Shown here one piece after another: positions 19,871 to 27,937 of a stretch of DNA of 64,000 nt. Below the pieces are notes generated by a model. The model ran no database searches and was not told the origin of the DNA. It saw nothing but the letters and a program-made list of their open reading frames with translations. The translations under genes and the position numbers were made by a program. How positions within the stretch are numbered: position 1 is the stretch's first letter; every line of letters starts with the position of its first letter. The stretch comes from Chiayiivirga sp. (GTDB lineage: Bacteria; Pseudomonadota; Gammaproteobacteria; Xanthomonadales; Xanthomonadaceae): contig JALCLA010000001.1 of assembly GCA_022647565.1 (NCBI GenBank), positions 1,537,117 to 1,601,116 of the forward strand. The letters are read 5' to 3'.

Positions 19871-21085
19871 CTATTGCAACGTCGGCGCGGTGCAGGCGGA
19901 CGGGACGGGAGTCAGCCGTTGGATCGGGATCGTCCCGCTCTCCCCGGTATCGGTGCGCTGGAAGCTCACCGTGGCATGGCTGCAGTCGGTGAAGCGGAAG
20001 GTGGCGGTGCCGATCGAATCGTCGCTGACCGGTGTCGGGTCGTTGAAACGGCCGTTCGCCGAGCGGACCAGTTCAATCGAAGCACTGTTGCCCGTCACCG
20101 GGCCGATGCCCGACAGCCAGAAGTGATCGCCGGCGGTGTTGCTCCAGGTGAACCATCCCAGCACCAGGCTGTTGAGCGAGGGCACGGCTTCGAGCATGAA
20201 GCCTTGCCCCGGTGTGGCCGGGTTGTACCAGGTGCCGCCTACGCCTTGCAGGTTCACAGCCGGGGTTCCAGCCGTCGCCGCGTTGTTGCGCTCGATGGCA
20301 CCAGACGTGACGTTGACGAACTCGGCGTCAGCGCCATTGAACAGGTGGTAGCCACAACCGGCATCGTTTCCGCCAGTGACAGCGAGGTTCTCGTGCACCG
20401 GTGCGGCAGTGAGTGCCTGGGACATGGCAAAGGCGGACTGGAACGGGTCGAGCGGATGCGCGATGACCACTGCTGGCCGTCGAATCAGGGCCACGTTGGA
20501 ATCCGGAGGGCCGGGCGAATAGAAAATGACACCCGCCGGTATCTCGGTCGGCACCATCCTGGCGGCAAAGCCGATCGCGTCCGTCGATGCGCTGCCGCCT
20601 GCCAGCCAGATGGGCACGTTGTCGCGTTCGCGCACCTTCCGGACGACCGCAAAGACGTTCTCGTGGTTGTAGATCGATCCGTTGCTGGTCATGTCAATGA
20701 GGGGCAGGCCGATGCGGCGACCGGCGAATGCATCCGCGTTGCGGCCGAAGGGATTGCATGTGCCCGTCCGCGTGCTCACCGAGCCGTTGTTCTGGATTCC
20801 GAGGTTGCCGTTGCCGCCCGGCAGGACCACGACATACGCGATGGGGGCGTCTGGGCGCACTTGCAGGAAGCGCTGGGTACCTCCGTCCACCGCCGGAATG
20901 TCGACCACGCTGGTCGTCGTCGCCGCATGCGTGCTGACCGCGCCGAAGGCAACCAGCGCAAGGAGGGTCGCGCGCAAGGCAGGCAGCGTGTGACCGGGTC
21001 GCCGCCCGTTCGATCTCTCGTTCCCTGTGGGTGAGGGGATGCCGGTCTGCGCCGCCGGTCGTTGAACAGTCGTACGCGATGACAT
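19871..21085 (-). CDS. exported alpha/beta-hydrolase-like protein with the shared C-terminal domain
   Basis: 404 aa from ATG 21085 with a gggggag RBS; upstream open frame is not needed. Signal peptide with a long n-region ends ALVAFGAVSTHA. The catalytic-like part (about 55-275) has AYVVVLPGGNGNLG, the putative nucleophile motif WLAGGSASTDA (GGSAS) and a late His (GYHLFNG), pattern of an alpha/beta hydrolase. Residues about 280-404 repeat the GVGGTWYNPATPGQGF...RLTPVPSAC domain. First gene of the three-gene set; substrate unknown. Confidence 0.82.
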   Translation of the reverse strand: MSSRTTVQRPAAQTGIPSPTGNERSNGRRPGHTLPALRATLLALVAFGAVSTHAATTTSVVDIPAVDGGTQRFLQVRPDAPIAYVVVLPGGNGNLGIQNNGSVSTRTGTCNPFGRNADAFAGRRIGLPLIDMTSNGSIYNHENVFAVVRKVRERDNVPIWLAGGSASTDAIGFAARMVPTEIPAGVIFYSPGPPDSNVALIRRPAVVIAHPLDPFQSAFAMSQALTAAPVHENLAVTGGNDAGCGYHLFNGADAEFVNVTSGAIERNNAATAGTPAVNLQGVGGTWYNPATPGQGFMLEAVPSLNSLVLGWFTWSNTAGDHFWLSGIGPVTGNSASIELVRSANGRFNDPTPVSDDSIGTATFRFTDCSHATVSFQRTDTGESGTIPIQRLTPVPSACTAPTLQ

Positions 21086-21239
21086 GAGTGCTCCCCCAAG
21101 ATGCGAGATGCTGACGAATTCACCATTACGGGTTCCGCGGGCACGATTACGCGGCGCCAGAGTCGACGGCCGATGGGCGCTAGTTGACGCTGCATCGGCG
21201 AACCGCGACCCTGCGCGCCCCGACCTGCGATCCGATCCC

Positions 21240-22739
21240 ATGGCCAAGGCCAAGACCGCCTACGTCTGCAGCGAATGCGGTGCCAGTGCCAGCAAATGGC
21301 AGGGGCAATGCGGCGAGTGCGGGGCCTGGAACAGCCTGGGCGAGGTGGTGCTGGAGGCCGGCGGCCCGGCGGCAGCCCGTCACGCTGGCTGGGCCGGGGC
21401 CGATCCGGCCCGGATCACGGCCTTGCAGGGCGTGAGTCAGCACGCCGAACGGCGCGTTTCCACCGCTATCGGCGAACTTGATCGCGTGTTGGGGGGCGGG
21501 CTGGTCGAAGGTTCGGTGGTACTCGTCGGAGGTGACCCCGGCATCGGCAAGTCCACCTTGTTGTTGCAGGCGCTGGCGGGCATGGCGGCGACCACTCCGG
21601 CGCTGTATGTCACCGGTGAGGAGAGCCTGGCGCAAGTGGCCGGTCGCGCCCAGCGCCTGGGTCTGCCGGTCGAGCACCTGCAGGCGCTGGCCGAGACCTG
21701 TGTGGAGCGCATCCTGGCGCAGGTGGGTACGGAGAAGACCGTGCCTCGCCTGCTCGTGGCCGACTCCATCCAGACCCTGTGGAGCGAATTGTTGACGGCA
21801 GCTCCCGGGTCGGTGGCCGAGACCTGTGTGGAGCGCATCCTGGCGCAGGTGGGTACGGAGAAGACCGTGCCTCGCCTGCTCGTGGCCGACTCCATCCAGA
21901 CCCTGTGGAGCGAATTGTTGACGGCAGCTCCCGGGTCGGTGAGCCAGGTGCGTGAAAGCGCGGCCAAACTGGTGCGCTTCGCCAAACAGACCGGCACCTC
22001 CGTGTTTCTGGTGGGGCATGTCACCAAGGAAGGCGGCATCGCCGGCCCGCGCGTGCTCGAGCACATGGTCGATGCGGTGCTGTATTTCGAAGGCGAGTCC
22101 GGCAGCCGCTTCCGCGTACTGCGCGCCTTCAAGAACCGCTTCGGCGCAGTCAATGAACTGGGCGTGTTCGCGATGGGCGACAAGGGCCTGAAGGAGGTGC
22201 CGAACCCGTCGGCGATCTTCCTGTCTGGCAGCGGCATGCCGCAGTCGGGCAGCGCGGTGATGGTGACGCGCGAAGGCACGCGGCCCTTGCTGGTCGAGGT
22301 GCAGGCGTTGGTCGACCAGTCACCGCTGGCCAATCCGCGTCGCGTCACCTTGGGCCTGGAGCAGAACCGGCTGGCGATGCTGCTCGCCGTGTTGCATCGC
22401 CATGGCGGGGTCGGCGTCTACGACCAGGATGTGTTCGTGAACGTGGTCGGCGGCATCCGGGTGCAGGAAACGGCGGCCGACCTGCCGGTGTTGCTTGCGA
22501 TCGTGTCCTCGCTGCGCGATCGGCCACTGGCGGACAAGACGGTGGCCTTCGGCGAAGTCGGTCTGTCGGGCGAGTTGCGTCCGGTGCCGAACGGCGAGGA
22601 GCGCCTCAAGGAAGCCGCCAGCCACGGCTTCAGGCGTGCCATCGTGCCCAAGGCCAATGCGCCTCGGAAAGGCGCGTTCAAGGAGCTTGAAGTGATCGGC
22701 GTGGAGCGACTGGCCGAAGCCCTGGCTCTGGCGGAATAG
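21240..22739 (+). CDS. radA: DNA repair/branch-migration protein RadA with internal 42-residue tandem duplication
   Basis: RecA-like ATPase that extends recombination intermediates. 499 aa against about 457 expected. Zinc finger Cys10, Cys13, Cys24, Cys27; Walker A GGDPGIGKST; KNRFG motif (FKNRFGAVNELG); Lon-like C-terminal domain. Residues 151-192 and 193-234 are identical (AETCVERILAQVGTEKTVPR... to ...LLTAAPGSV), so the Walker B strand LLVADSIQTL is present twice. Removing one copy restores the normal length exactly. Either a real recent duplication or an assembly artefact; activity with the insertion is doubtful. Confidence 0.95.
   Translation: MAKAKTAYVCSECGASASKWQGQCGECGAWNSLGEVVLEAGGPAAARHAGWAGADPARITALQGVSQHAERRVSTAIGELDRVLGGGLVEGSVVLVGGDPGIGKSTLLLQALAGMAATTPALYVTGEESLAQVAGRAQRLGLPVEHLQALAETCVERILAQVGTEKTVPRLLVADSIQTLWSELLTAAPGSVAETCVERILAQVGTEKTVPRLLVADSIQTLWSELLTAAPGSVSQVRESAAKLVRFAKQTGTSVFLVGHVTKEGGIAGPRVLEHMVDAVLYFEGESGSRFRVLRAFKNRFGAVNELGVFAMGDKGLKEVPNPSAIFLSGSGMPQSGSAVMVTREGTRPLLVEVQALVDQSPLANPRRVTLGLEQNRLAMLLAVLHRHGGVGVYDQDVFVNVVGGIRVQETAADLPVLLAIVSSLRDRPLADKTVAFGEVGLSGELRPVPNGEERLKEAASHGFRRAIVPKANAPRKGAFKELEVIGVERLAEALALAE
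21690..21941 (+). repeat. exact 126-bp tandem duplication inside radA
   Basis: Copy 1 at 21690-21815, copy 2 at 21816-21941, identical at every base, and shared for 2 more bases on the left side. The unit length is a multiple of three so the frame is kept. No longer direct repeat flanks it. Confidence 0.95.
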
Positions 22740-22810
22740 GGCGACGTGCTCGGCGCACTGCGCGCAGGCGCGCCGTCGGGCACAAGCTGCCGGGCAAGCC
22801 GGGCGACCGA

Positions 22811-23179
22811 TCAGGTACCCAGCGTCGAGAGTTCGCGGTTGAGGATCATGGTGTTGCCGAGATTGAGTTCCACCAGCCGCTTCAGCCTGGCGAAACTGTC
22901 GAGGTCGATCTTCTGGCAGCCAAAGCCGAGGTGGCCGTTCGCGATGCGCGCCAGTTCGACGCCCATGCCGATCATGACGCCGCCTTCCAGGCGCACATCG
23001 AGGCGGTAGCGGCTGCCCAGTTCTCCGGTCCAGTCGGCCGGGCGTTCCACCAGCACGCCGCGCAGCGACATGTCGATGAGCGTGGTGGACCACATCTGCG
23101 ACCCGGAGTAGAGCCGTACCCGGCCCTCGACCGGAAAGCGGCTGAATCGACGACGTTCGTTGCCGAGGCTGTCGCTCAT
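22811..23179 (-). CDS. PilZ-domain protein
   Basis: 122 aa single PilZ domain. The cyclic-di-GMP binding motif is present: ERRRFSRFPV near residues 8-17 (RxxxR) and DMSLRG near 36-41 (D/NxSxxG). Probable c-di-GMP effector. Its ATG overlaps the stop of the upstream CcsA-like gene (ATGA), so they form an operon. Output partner not visible in the window. Confidence 0.88.
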   Translation of the reverse strand: MSDSLGNERRRFSRFPVEGRVRLYSGSQMWSTTLIDMSLRGVLVERPADWTGELGSRYRLDVRLEGGVMIGMGVELARIANGHLGFGCQKIDLDSFARLKRLVELNLGNTMILNRELSTLGT

Positions 23180-24000
23180 CCGGTCACCAAGGCAACGCCC
23201 TGTCGCAGGACCAGCTCGCGCACGAACTTGCTGCCGAAGAAGGCCAGCGCCAGCAACACCATCGCGACCAGGGTCAACCGCACGGCGCGACGACCGCGCC
23301 AGCCATGCCGCCAGCGCCCGAACAGCAGTGCGCCGAAGACGATCCAGGCCAGCAGCGAGAACACGGTCTTGTGCCACAGGTGCTGGGCGAGCAAGTCCTC
23401 GACGAATACCACCCCGGTGAGCAGCGCCAAGGTCAACAAGGCGAACCCCGCGCCGATCTGCCGGAACAGCAGCGACTCCACGAGGGTCAGCGGCGGAAAC
23501 GCGTTCAGCGCCGCGGCAAGCTGGCGGCGACGCAGGGCGCGCTCCTGCAGCCACAGTCCCAGGGCCATTACGGCGGCCAGGCTGAGCGTGGCGTACGCCA
23601 GCAGCGCCAACGCCGCGTGCAACTGGATCTGCCAGCTTGGGGGGCTGGCGGGAACAGTCGAGCCGGCGCGCAGCGCGTAGGCGACATGACAGGCTGCGGC
23701 GATCGGATAGACCACGAGTCCCAGCGCCGCAAGGTTGGAGCGCCGCAACATGAGCAGGGTGGACAACATCGCCACCACCCATGCCACCGCTGAAAGGGCG
23801 GCAAAGAAATGCAGGTCGAGCCCCCACGGCGTGCCTGCCTGCTTCAACAGGATGCCGCCATGGGTCAAGGTTGCCATCAGGCCGAGCCAGGTCGACAGCG
23901 CGAGCCAGCGCACGCGCGCTTCGCCTGCGTCGCGGCGCAGGCCGAGCACCAGCAGCACGCAGGCCATCAGGTAGGCGGTGGCGGGAAGGAGGGAGAGCAT
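23176..24000 (-). CDS. CcsA/YpjD-type cytochrome c assembly membrane protein
   Basis: 274 aa with about eight membrane segments. Conserved His in THGGILL and HFFAALSAVAW, and the tryptophan-containing HLWHKTVFSLLAWIVFGALL close to the end, as in CcsA/CcmF-like heme handling proteins (YpjD/CorE group). Divergent from ffh, a placement conserved in many gammaproteobacteria. Exact role (heme export or ion homeostasis) is not established for this group. Confidence 0.85.
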   Translation of the reverse strand: MLSLLPATAYLMACVLLVLGLRRDAGEARVRWLALSTWLGLMATLTHGGILLKQAGTPWGLDLHFFAALSAVAWVVAMLSTLLMLRRSNLAALGLVVYPIAAACHVAYALRAGSTVPASPPSWQIQLHAALALLAYATLSLAAVMALGLWLQERALRRRQLAAALNAFPPLTLVESLLFRQIGAGFALLTLALLTGVVFVEDLLAQHLWHKTVFSLLAWIVFGALLFGRWRHGWRGRRAVRLTLVAMVLLALAFFGSKFVRELVLRQGVALVTG

Positions 24001-24103
24001 CCGCCGAAGTGTGGCATACCCATCCGGGACGCAGGAACGCCCCCATCCGGGGGCCGAATGGCCTGGGCTATACTCCGCGCCCCCGCATCGCCGTACTCCT
24101 GTC

Positions 24104-25486
24104 ATGTTCGAGTCCCTGAGTTCGCGTCTTTCCGCCACGGTCAATCGCCTGCGCGGCCGCGGCCGGCTGACGGAAGAAAACATCCGCGAAGCCACGCGCG
24201 AGGTGCGGGTGGCGCTGCTCGAGGCCGACGTGGCCTTGCCGGTGGTGCAGGCACTGATCGAGCGGATCAAGGTGCGTGCAGTCGGGGAGGAAGTGCTCAA
24301 GTCGCTCACGCCGGGCCAAGCCCTGATCAAGGTGGTGCGCGACGAGCTGACCACGGTGATGGGCGCGGCGGCGCAAGACCTGAACCTCAATGTCCCGGCC
24401 CCGGCCGTGGTGCTGATGGCGGGCCTGCAGGGTGCGGGCAAGACCACCACGGTCGGCAAGCTCGCCAAACACCTGCGCGAGAAGCGCAAGAAGAAGGTGA
24501 TGGTGGTGTCGGCCGACGTCTATCGCCCGGCCGCGATCGAACAGCTCAAGACCCTGGCCGAGCAGGTCGAGGTGTTGTTCTTCCCGTCCTCGCCCGAGCA
24601 GAAGCCGATCGATATCGTGCGCGCCGCCATTGTCGACGCGAAGAAGTCCTTCGCCGACGTGCTGTTGGTCGATACTGCCGGGCGCCTGGCCATCGATGCC
24701 GCGATGATGGACGAAATCAAGGCGCTGCACGCCGCGGTGAACCCGGTCGAGACCTTGTTCGTGGTGGACGCCATGACCGGCCAGGACGCGGCGAACACGG
24801 CGAAGGCGTTTTCAGAGGCGTTGCCGCTCACCGGCGTGGTGCTGACCAAGACCGACGGTGACGCGCGCGGTGGCGCGGCGCTCAGCGTGCGCTACATCAC
24901 CGGCAAGCCGATCAAGTTCATCGGCGTGGGCGAAAAGCCCGACGGCTTGGACGTGTTCCACCCCGACCGCATCGCCAGCCGCATCCTCGACATGGGCGAC
25001 GTGCTTTCGCTGGTCGAGCAGGTAGAGCAGCAGGTCGACAAGGACAAGGCGGCGAGGCTTGCGGAGAAGGTCGCAAAGGGCAAGAAGTTCGATCTGAACG
25101 ACATGCGCGACCAACTCGAGCAGATGCAGAACATGGGCGGCTTGCACGGGCTGATGGACAAGCTGCCCGGCATGGGCCAGATCCCGGACAAGGTGAAGTC
25201 GCAGGTCACCGGCAAGGAAGTGCCGCGCATGATCGCGATCATCGGCTCGATGACCAGGAAGGAACGCCGTCATCCGGCCTTGCTGAACGGCTCGCGCCGC
25301 GCGCGCGTGGCCAAGGGCTCGGGCACGACGCCCGCCCAGGTCAACCAGTTGCTCAAGCAGTACATGCAGATGGAAAAGATGATGTCCAAGCTCAGCGCCG
25401 GCGGCATGAAGGGCCTGCTGCGCGGGATGAAGAGCATGATGGGTGGGCGCGGGCCGGGTCCGGGCGGGATGTCGCCGTTCGGCTGA
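24104..25486 (+). CDS. ffh: signal recognition particle protein Ffh
   Basis: SRP54 GTPase that, with 4.5S RNA, targets inner-membrane proteins. 460 aa. N domain, then G domain with G1 GLQGAGKTTTVGKL near residue 107, DTAGRLAID, TKTDGDARGG; Met-rich M domain with MTRKERRHPALLNGSRRARVAKGSG and the C-terminal MKGLLRGMKSMMGG. A TATACT box lies 30 bp upstream of the ATG. Followed by rpsP-rimM-trmD-rplS, a standard arrangement. Confidence 0.97.
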   Translation: MFESLSSRLSATVNRLRGRGRLTEENIREATREVRVALLEADVALPVVQALIERIKVRAVGEEVLKSLTPGQALIKVVRDELTTVMGAAAQDLNLNVPAPAVVLMAGLQGAGKTTTVGKLAKHLREKRKKKVMVVSADVYRPAAIEQLKTLAEQVEVLFFPSSPEQKPIDIVRAAIVDAKKSFADVLLVDTAGRLAIDAAMMDEIKALHAAVNPVETLFVVDAMTGQDAANTAKAFSEALPLTGVVLTKTDGDARGGAALSVRYITGKPIKFIGVGEKPDGLDVFHPDRIASRILDMGDVLSLVEQVEQQVDKDKAARLAEKVAKGKKFDLNDMRDQLEQMQNMGGLHGLMDKLPGMGQIPDKVKSQVTGKEVPRMIAIIGSMTRKERRHPALLNGSRRARVAKGSGTTPAQVNQLLKQYMQMEKMMSKLSAGGMKGLLRGMKSMMGGRGPGPGGMSPFG

Positions 25487-25570
25487 CCGGCTGCCTCCCG
25501 GTCAGCAGGGCCCTGCCCTGGGCGGGCGGCAGGGCGCGGGTGGTGACATGCCAGGCGCTTGATTCAACGG

Positions 25571-25604
25571 GGGATTCCCTTTCATGGAGGAATCCCGCTA
25601 TACT
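25571..25604 (+). promoter_or_regulatory. putative rpsP promoter with inverted repeat
   Basis: A TATACT -10-like hexamer at 25599-25604 lies 77 bp before the rpsP ATG. Immediately upstream are perfect 8-bp inverted arms GGGATTCC (25571-25578) and GGAATCCC (25589-25596). No clear -35 is seen, so an activator or repressor may bind the palindrome. Confidence 0.4.
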
Positions 25605-25681
25605 TCGCGGCTCTCCGCGCCGGTTCGCCGTCGCGTCCGGCCGTCCCGGCCCAAATCCAGCAAAGCAGAGCAAGCACCCAC

Positions 25682-25939
25682 ATGGTCAAGATCCGTCTGA
25701 CCCGCGGCGGCGCCAAGAAGCGTCCGTTCTACCACATCGTCGTGACCGACCAGCGCAACAAGCGCGACGGTCGCGCCATCGAGCGCGTTGGTTTCTACAA
25801 CCCGGTGGCCCAGGGCAATGAAGTCAAGCTGCAGCTCGACGCCGCCCGCGTCCAGCACTGGATCGGAAACGGCGCGCAGTTGACCGACAAGGTCCGCTCC
25901 CTGGTCAAGCAGGCCTCGGCCGCCCCGGCCGCGGCCTGA
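25682..25939 (+). CDS. rpsP: 30S ribosomal protein S16
   Basis: 85 aa, [20 protein letters not shown], the S16 signature, followed by RVGFYNPVA and the C-terminal [10 protein letters not shown] tail. First gene of rpsP-rimM-trmD-rplS; rimM begins 10 bp after its stop. Confidence 0.98.
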   Translation: MVKIRLTRGGAKKRPFYHIVVTDQRNKRDGRAIERVGFYNPVAQGNEVKLQLDAARVQHWIGNGAQLTDKVRSLVKQASAAPAAA

Positions 25940-25949
25940 TCCGAACGCC

Positions 25950-26471
25950 GTGATTCCGGGCACGGGCGGCGAGCGCCGCATCCTGCTCGGCAAGATCGTC
26001 GGCGTTTTCGGCGTGCGGGGCTGGGTCAAGATCCAGTCCCACACGGAGCCCCGCGACGCCCTGTTCGACTATCGTCCCTGGTTCCTGCGCCAGCGCGGAA
26101 CCGAACGTCCGATCCGCCAGTTCGAAGGTCGCGCCCAGGGGCGAGGCCTCGTCGCGTCGTTTCCGGGAATCGAGTCGCGTGACGCGGCCGAAGCCCTGAT
26201 CGGTACCGAGATCTGGGTCGATCGGGCAGCATTGCCCAAGCCTCGTGCCGGCGAATATTACTGGGTCGATCTGGAAGGCCTGGCGGTGAAAACGGTCGCC
26301 GGTACCTCGTTCGGGCGCGTCTCTCACCTGTTCGCCACAGGGGCGAACGACGTGCTGGTGGCGGTCGATGGCGAGTGCGAGCGACTGATCCCTTTCCTGC
26401 CCGAGGCGGTGATCAAGCGCGTCGATCTCGATGCAGGCGTGGTCGTGGTCGACTGGGACCCGGATTTCTGA
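25950..26471 (+). CDS. rimM: 16S rRNA processing protein RimM
   Basis: Ribosome maturation factor that binds S19 and the 30S head. 173 aa from a GTG start 10 bp after rpsP. N-terminal RimM barrel [26 protein letters not shown]-barrel with [13 protein letters not shown] and the C-terminal motif [28 protein letters not shown]. Confidence 0.96.
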   Translation: MIPGTGGERRILLGKIVGVFGVRGWVKIQSHTEPRDALFDYRPWFLRQRGTERPIRQFEGRAQGRGLVASFPGIESRDAAEALIGTEIWVDRAALPKPRAGEYYWVDLEGLAVKTVAGTSFGRVSHLFATGANDVLVAVDGECERLIPFLPEAVIKRVDLDAGVVVVDWDPDF

Positions 26472-26496
26472 GTCCGCGCCGCGCCGCTCCCACGCC

Positions 26497-27246
26497 ATGC
26501 GCATCGACGTCCTGACCCTGTTTCCCGAGTTCATCCAGGCCAGCGCCGTGCTGGGTGTAGTGGGCCGGGCGCAGCAACGCGGCTTGCTCGACGTGGTGGG
26601 CTGGAATCCGCGCGACTACGCGGAGGGCAACTATCGGCGCGTCGATGAGCGGCCGTTTGGCGGCGGCCCCGGCATGGTGATGTTGATCGAGCCGCTGCGG
26701 GCAGCCCTGAACGCCGCCCGCGCAGCGCACCCGTCGCCGGCGCGTACCATCTATCTCAGTCCGCAGGGCTCGAGGCTGACCCAGGCAAAGGCGCGTGAGC
26801 TGGCAGCGCTGCCGCGTTTGATCCTGTTGTGTGGCCGCTACGAAGGCGTGGACGAGCGCTTCCTGGCGCGCGAGATCGACGAGGAAATATCCATTGGAGA
26901 CTACGTCCTGTCGGGCGGCGAGCCGGCGGCGGCGGTGCTGATCGACGCGATCGGTCGCCTCCAGGACGGAGCGCTGAACGATGCCGACAGCGCCACGCAG
27001 GATTCCTTCGAGGATGGGTTGCTTGATTGCCCGCATTACACCCGGCCCGAGGTCGAAGGCGGCGTGGCGGTGCCGGACGTGCTCCTCTCCGGCGACCACG
27101 CCGCGATTCGGCGCTGGCGACGGCAGCAATCCCTGGGACGTACCTGGTTGCGTCGCCCGGACCTGCTTGCGCGAGTTTCGCTCGACAAGGCCGATCGTGC
27201 CTTGCTGGACAGCTTCATCACGCAGTGGCGTCGCGGCCCCGGCTGA
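26497..27246 (+). CDS. trmD: tRNA (guanine37-N1)-methyltransferase
   Basis: SPOUT methyltransferase that makes m1G37 using SAM and prevents +1 frameshifting. 249 aa, start [12 protein letters not shown]. Knot region motifs [13 protein letters not shown] and [27 protein letters not shown] in the linker. ATG at 26497 is chosen over an upstream in-frame ATG inside rimM. Confidence 0.97.
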   Translation: MRIDVLTLFPEFIQASAVLGVVGRAQQRGLLDVVGWNPRDYAEGNYRRVDERPFGGGPGMVMLIEPLRAALNAARAAHPSPARTIYLSPQGSRLTQAKARELAALPRLILLCGRYEGVDERFLAREIDEEISIGDYVLSGGEPAAAVLIDAIGRLQDGALNDADSATQDSFEDGLLDCPHYTRPEVEGGVAVPDVLLSGDHAAIRRWRRQQSLGRTWLRRPDLLARVSLDKADRALLDSFITQWRRGPG

Positions 27247-27281
27247 GCCGGCAATTCGCTTTCCGATCAAGGGAGTAGCGC

Positions 27282-27305
27282 AGCCAGACGAAGTCTGGCT
27301 ATAAT
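27282..27305 (+). promoter_or_regulatory. rplS promoter -10 with overlapping inverted repeat
   Basis: TATAAT at 27300-27305, 87 bp before the rplS ATG. Perfect arms AGCCAGAC (27282-27289) and GTCTGGCT (27293-27300) with a 3-base spacer abut and overlap the -10. The hairpin could be a weak terminator after trmD or an operator; no good -35 is seen. Confidence 0.45.
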
Positions 27306-27391
27306 GCGCGGCTACCAAAAAGCCAAGCACGACGGTGATCGTCCGTCCGGGCCTCTGGCGCGCAACCATAATAACCATCAGAGGCGACCCC

Positions 27392-27754
27392 ATGAACAAG
27401 CTCCTCCAGGCTTTTGAAGCCGAGCAGATGCAGCGCAAGCTGCCGGATTTCGGCCCCGGCGACACCGTCGTCGTGAACGTGAAGGTGAAGGAAGGCAATC
27501 GCGAGCGCGTCCAGGCCTACGAAGGCGTGGTCATCGCCAAGCGCAACCGCGGCCTGAACTCGGCCTTCACCGTGCGCAAGATCTCGCATGGCACGGGCGT
27601 GGAGCGCGTGTTCCAGTCGTTCTCGCCCGCGATCGATTCGGTCCAGGTGAAGCGCCGCGGCAAGGTTCGCGCCGCCAAGCTGTACTACCTGCGCGGCCTG
27701 GAAGGCAAGGCAGCCCGCATCAAGGAAGACCTGGGCGGCAACGCCTCGGACTAA
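27392..27754 (+). CDS. rplS: 50S ribosomal protein L19
   Basis: 120 aa. [26 protein letters not shown], with [20 protein letters not shown] and [17 protein letters not shown] characteristic of L19 at the 30S-50S interface. ATG at 27392 is the family start; the frame is open further upstream. It has its own promoter-like box and a strong terminator after it. Confidence 0.98.
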   Translation: MNKLLQAFEAEQMQRKLPDFGPGDTVVVNVKVKEGNRERVQAYEGVVIAKRNRGLNSAFTVRKISHGTGVERVFQSFSPAIDSVQVKRRGKVRAAKLYYLRGLEGKAARIKEDLGGNASD

Positions 27755-27774
27755 GCTTCCGCATCGGGTTTCGC

Positions 27775-27806
27775 ACAACGGCCGCGCTAGCGGCCGTTGT
27801 TGTTTC
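27775..27806 (+). terminator. intrinsic terminator after rplS
   Basis: Perfect 11-bp stem acaacggccgc (27775-27785) / gcggccgttgt (27790-27800) with a 4-base loop, followed by tgttt. It ends the rpsP-rplS transcript, 21 bp after the rplS stop. Confidence 0.8.
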
Positions 27807-27937
27807 GGAGGCCCTCCGCGTGAGCCCGTGCCTGATTGCACGGACGCTTCCATGCTCGCTCACGCGACCGTCGTGGCCTTGAATTCGCGCGCGTCGGCGC
27901 CTATCTGCCACGCACGACTTCCGCAACCGAGGCCCGC

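Noticed and set aside
17928..21085. Diversity-generating retroelement explanation for the shared-tail gene set
   Set aside because: No reverse transcriptase or template/variable repeat pair in the window; the shared part is conserved, not hypervariable.
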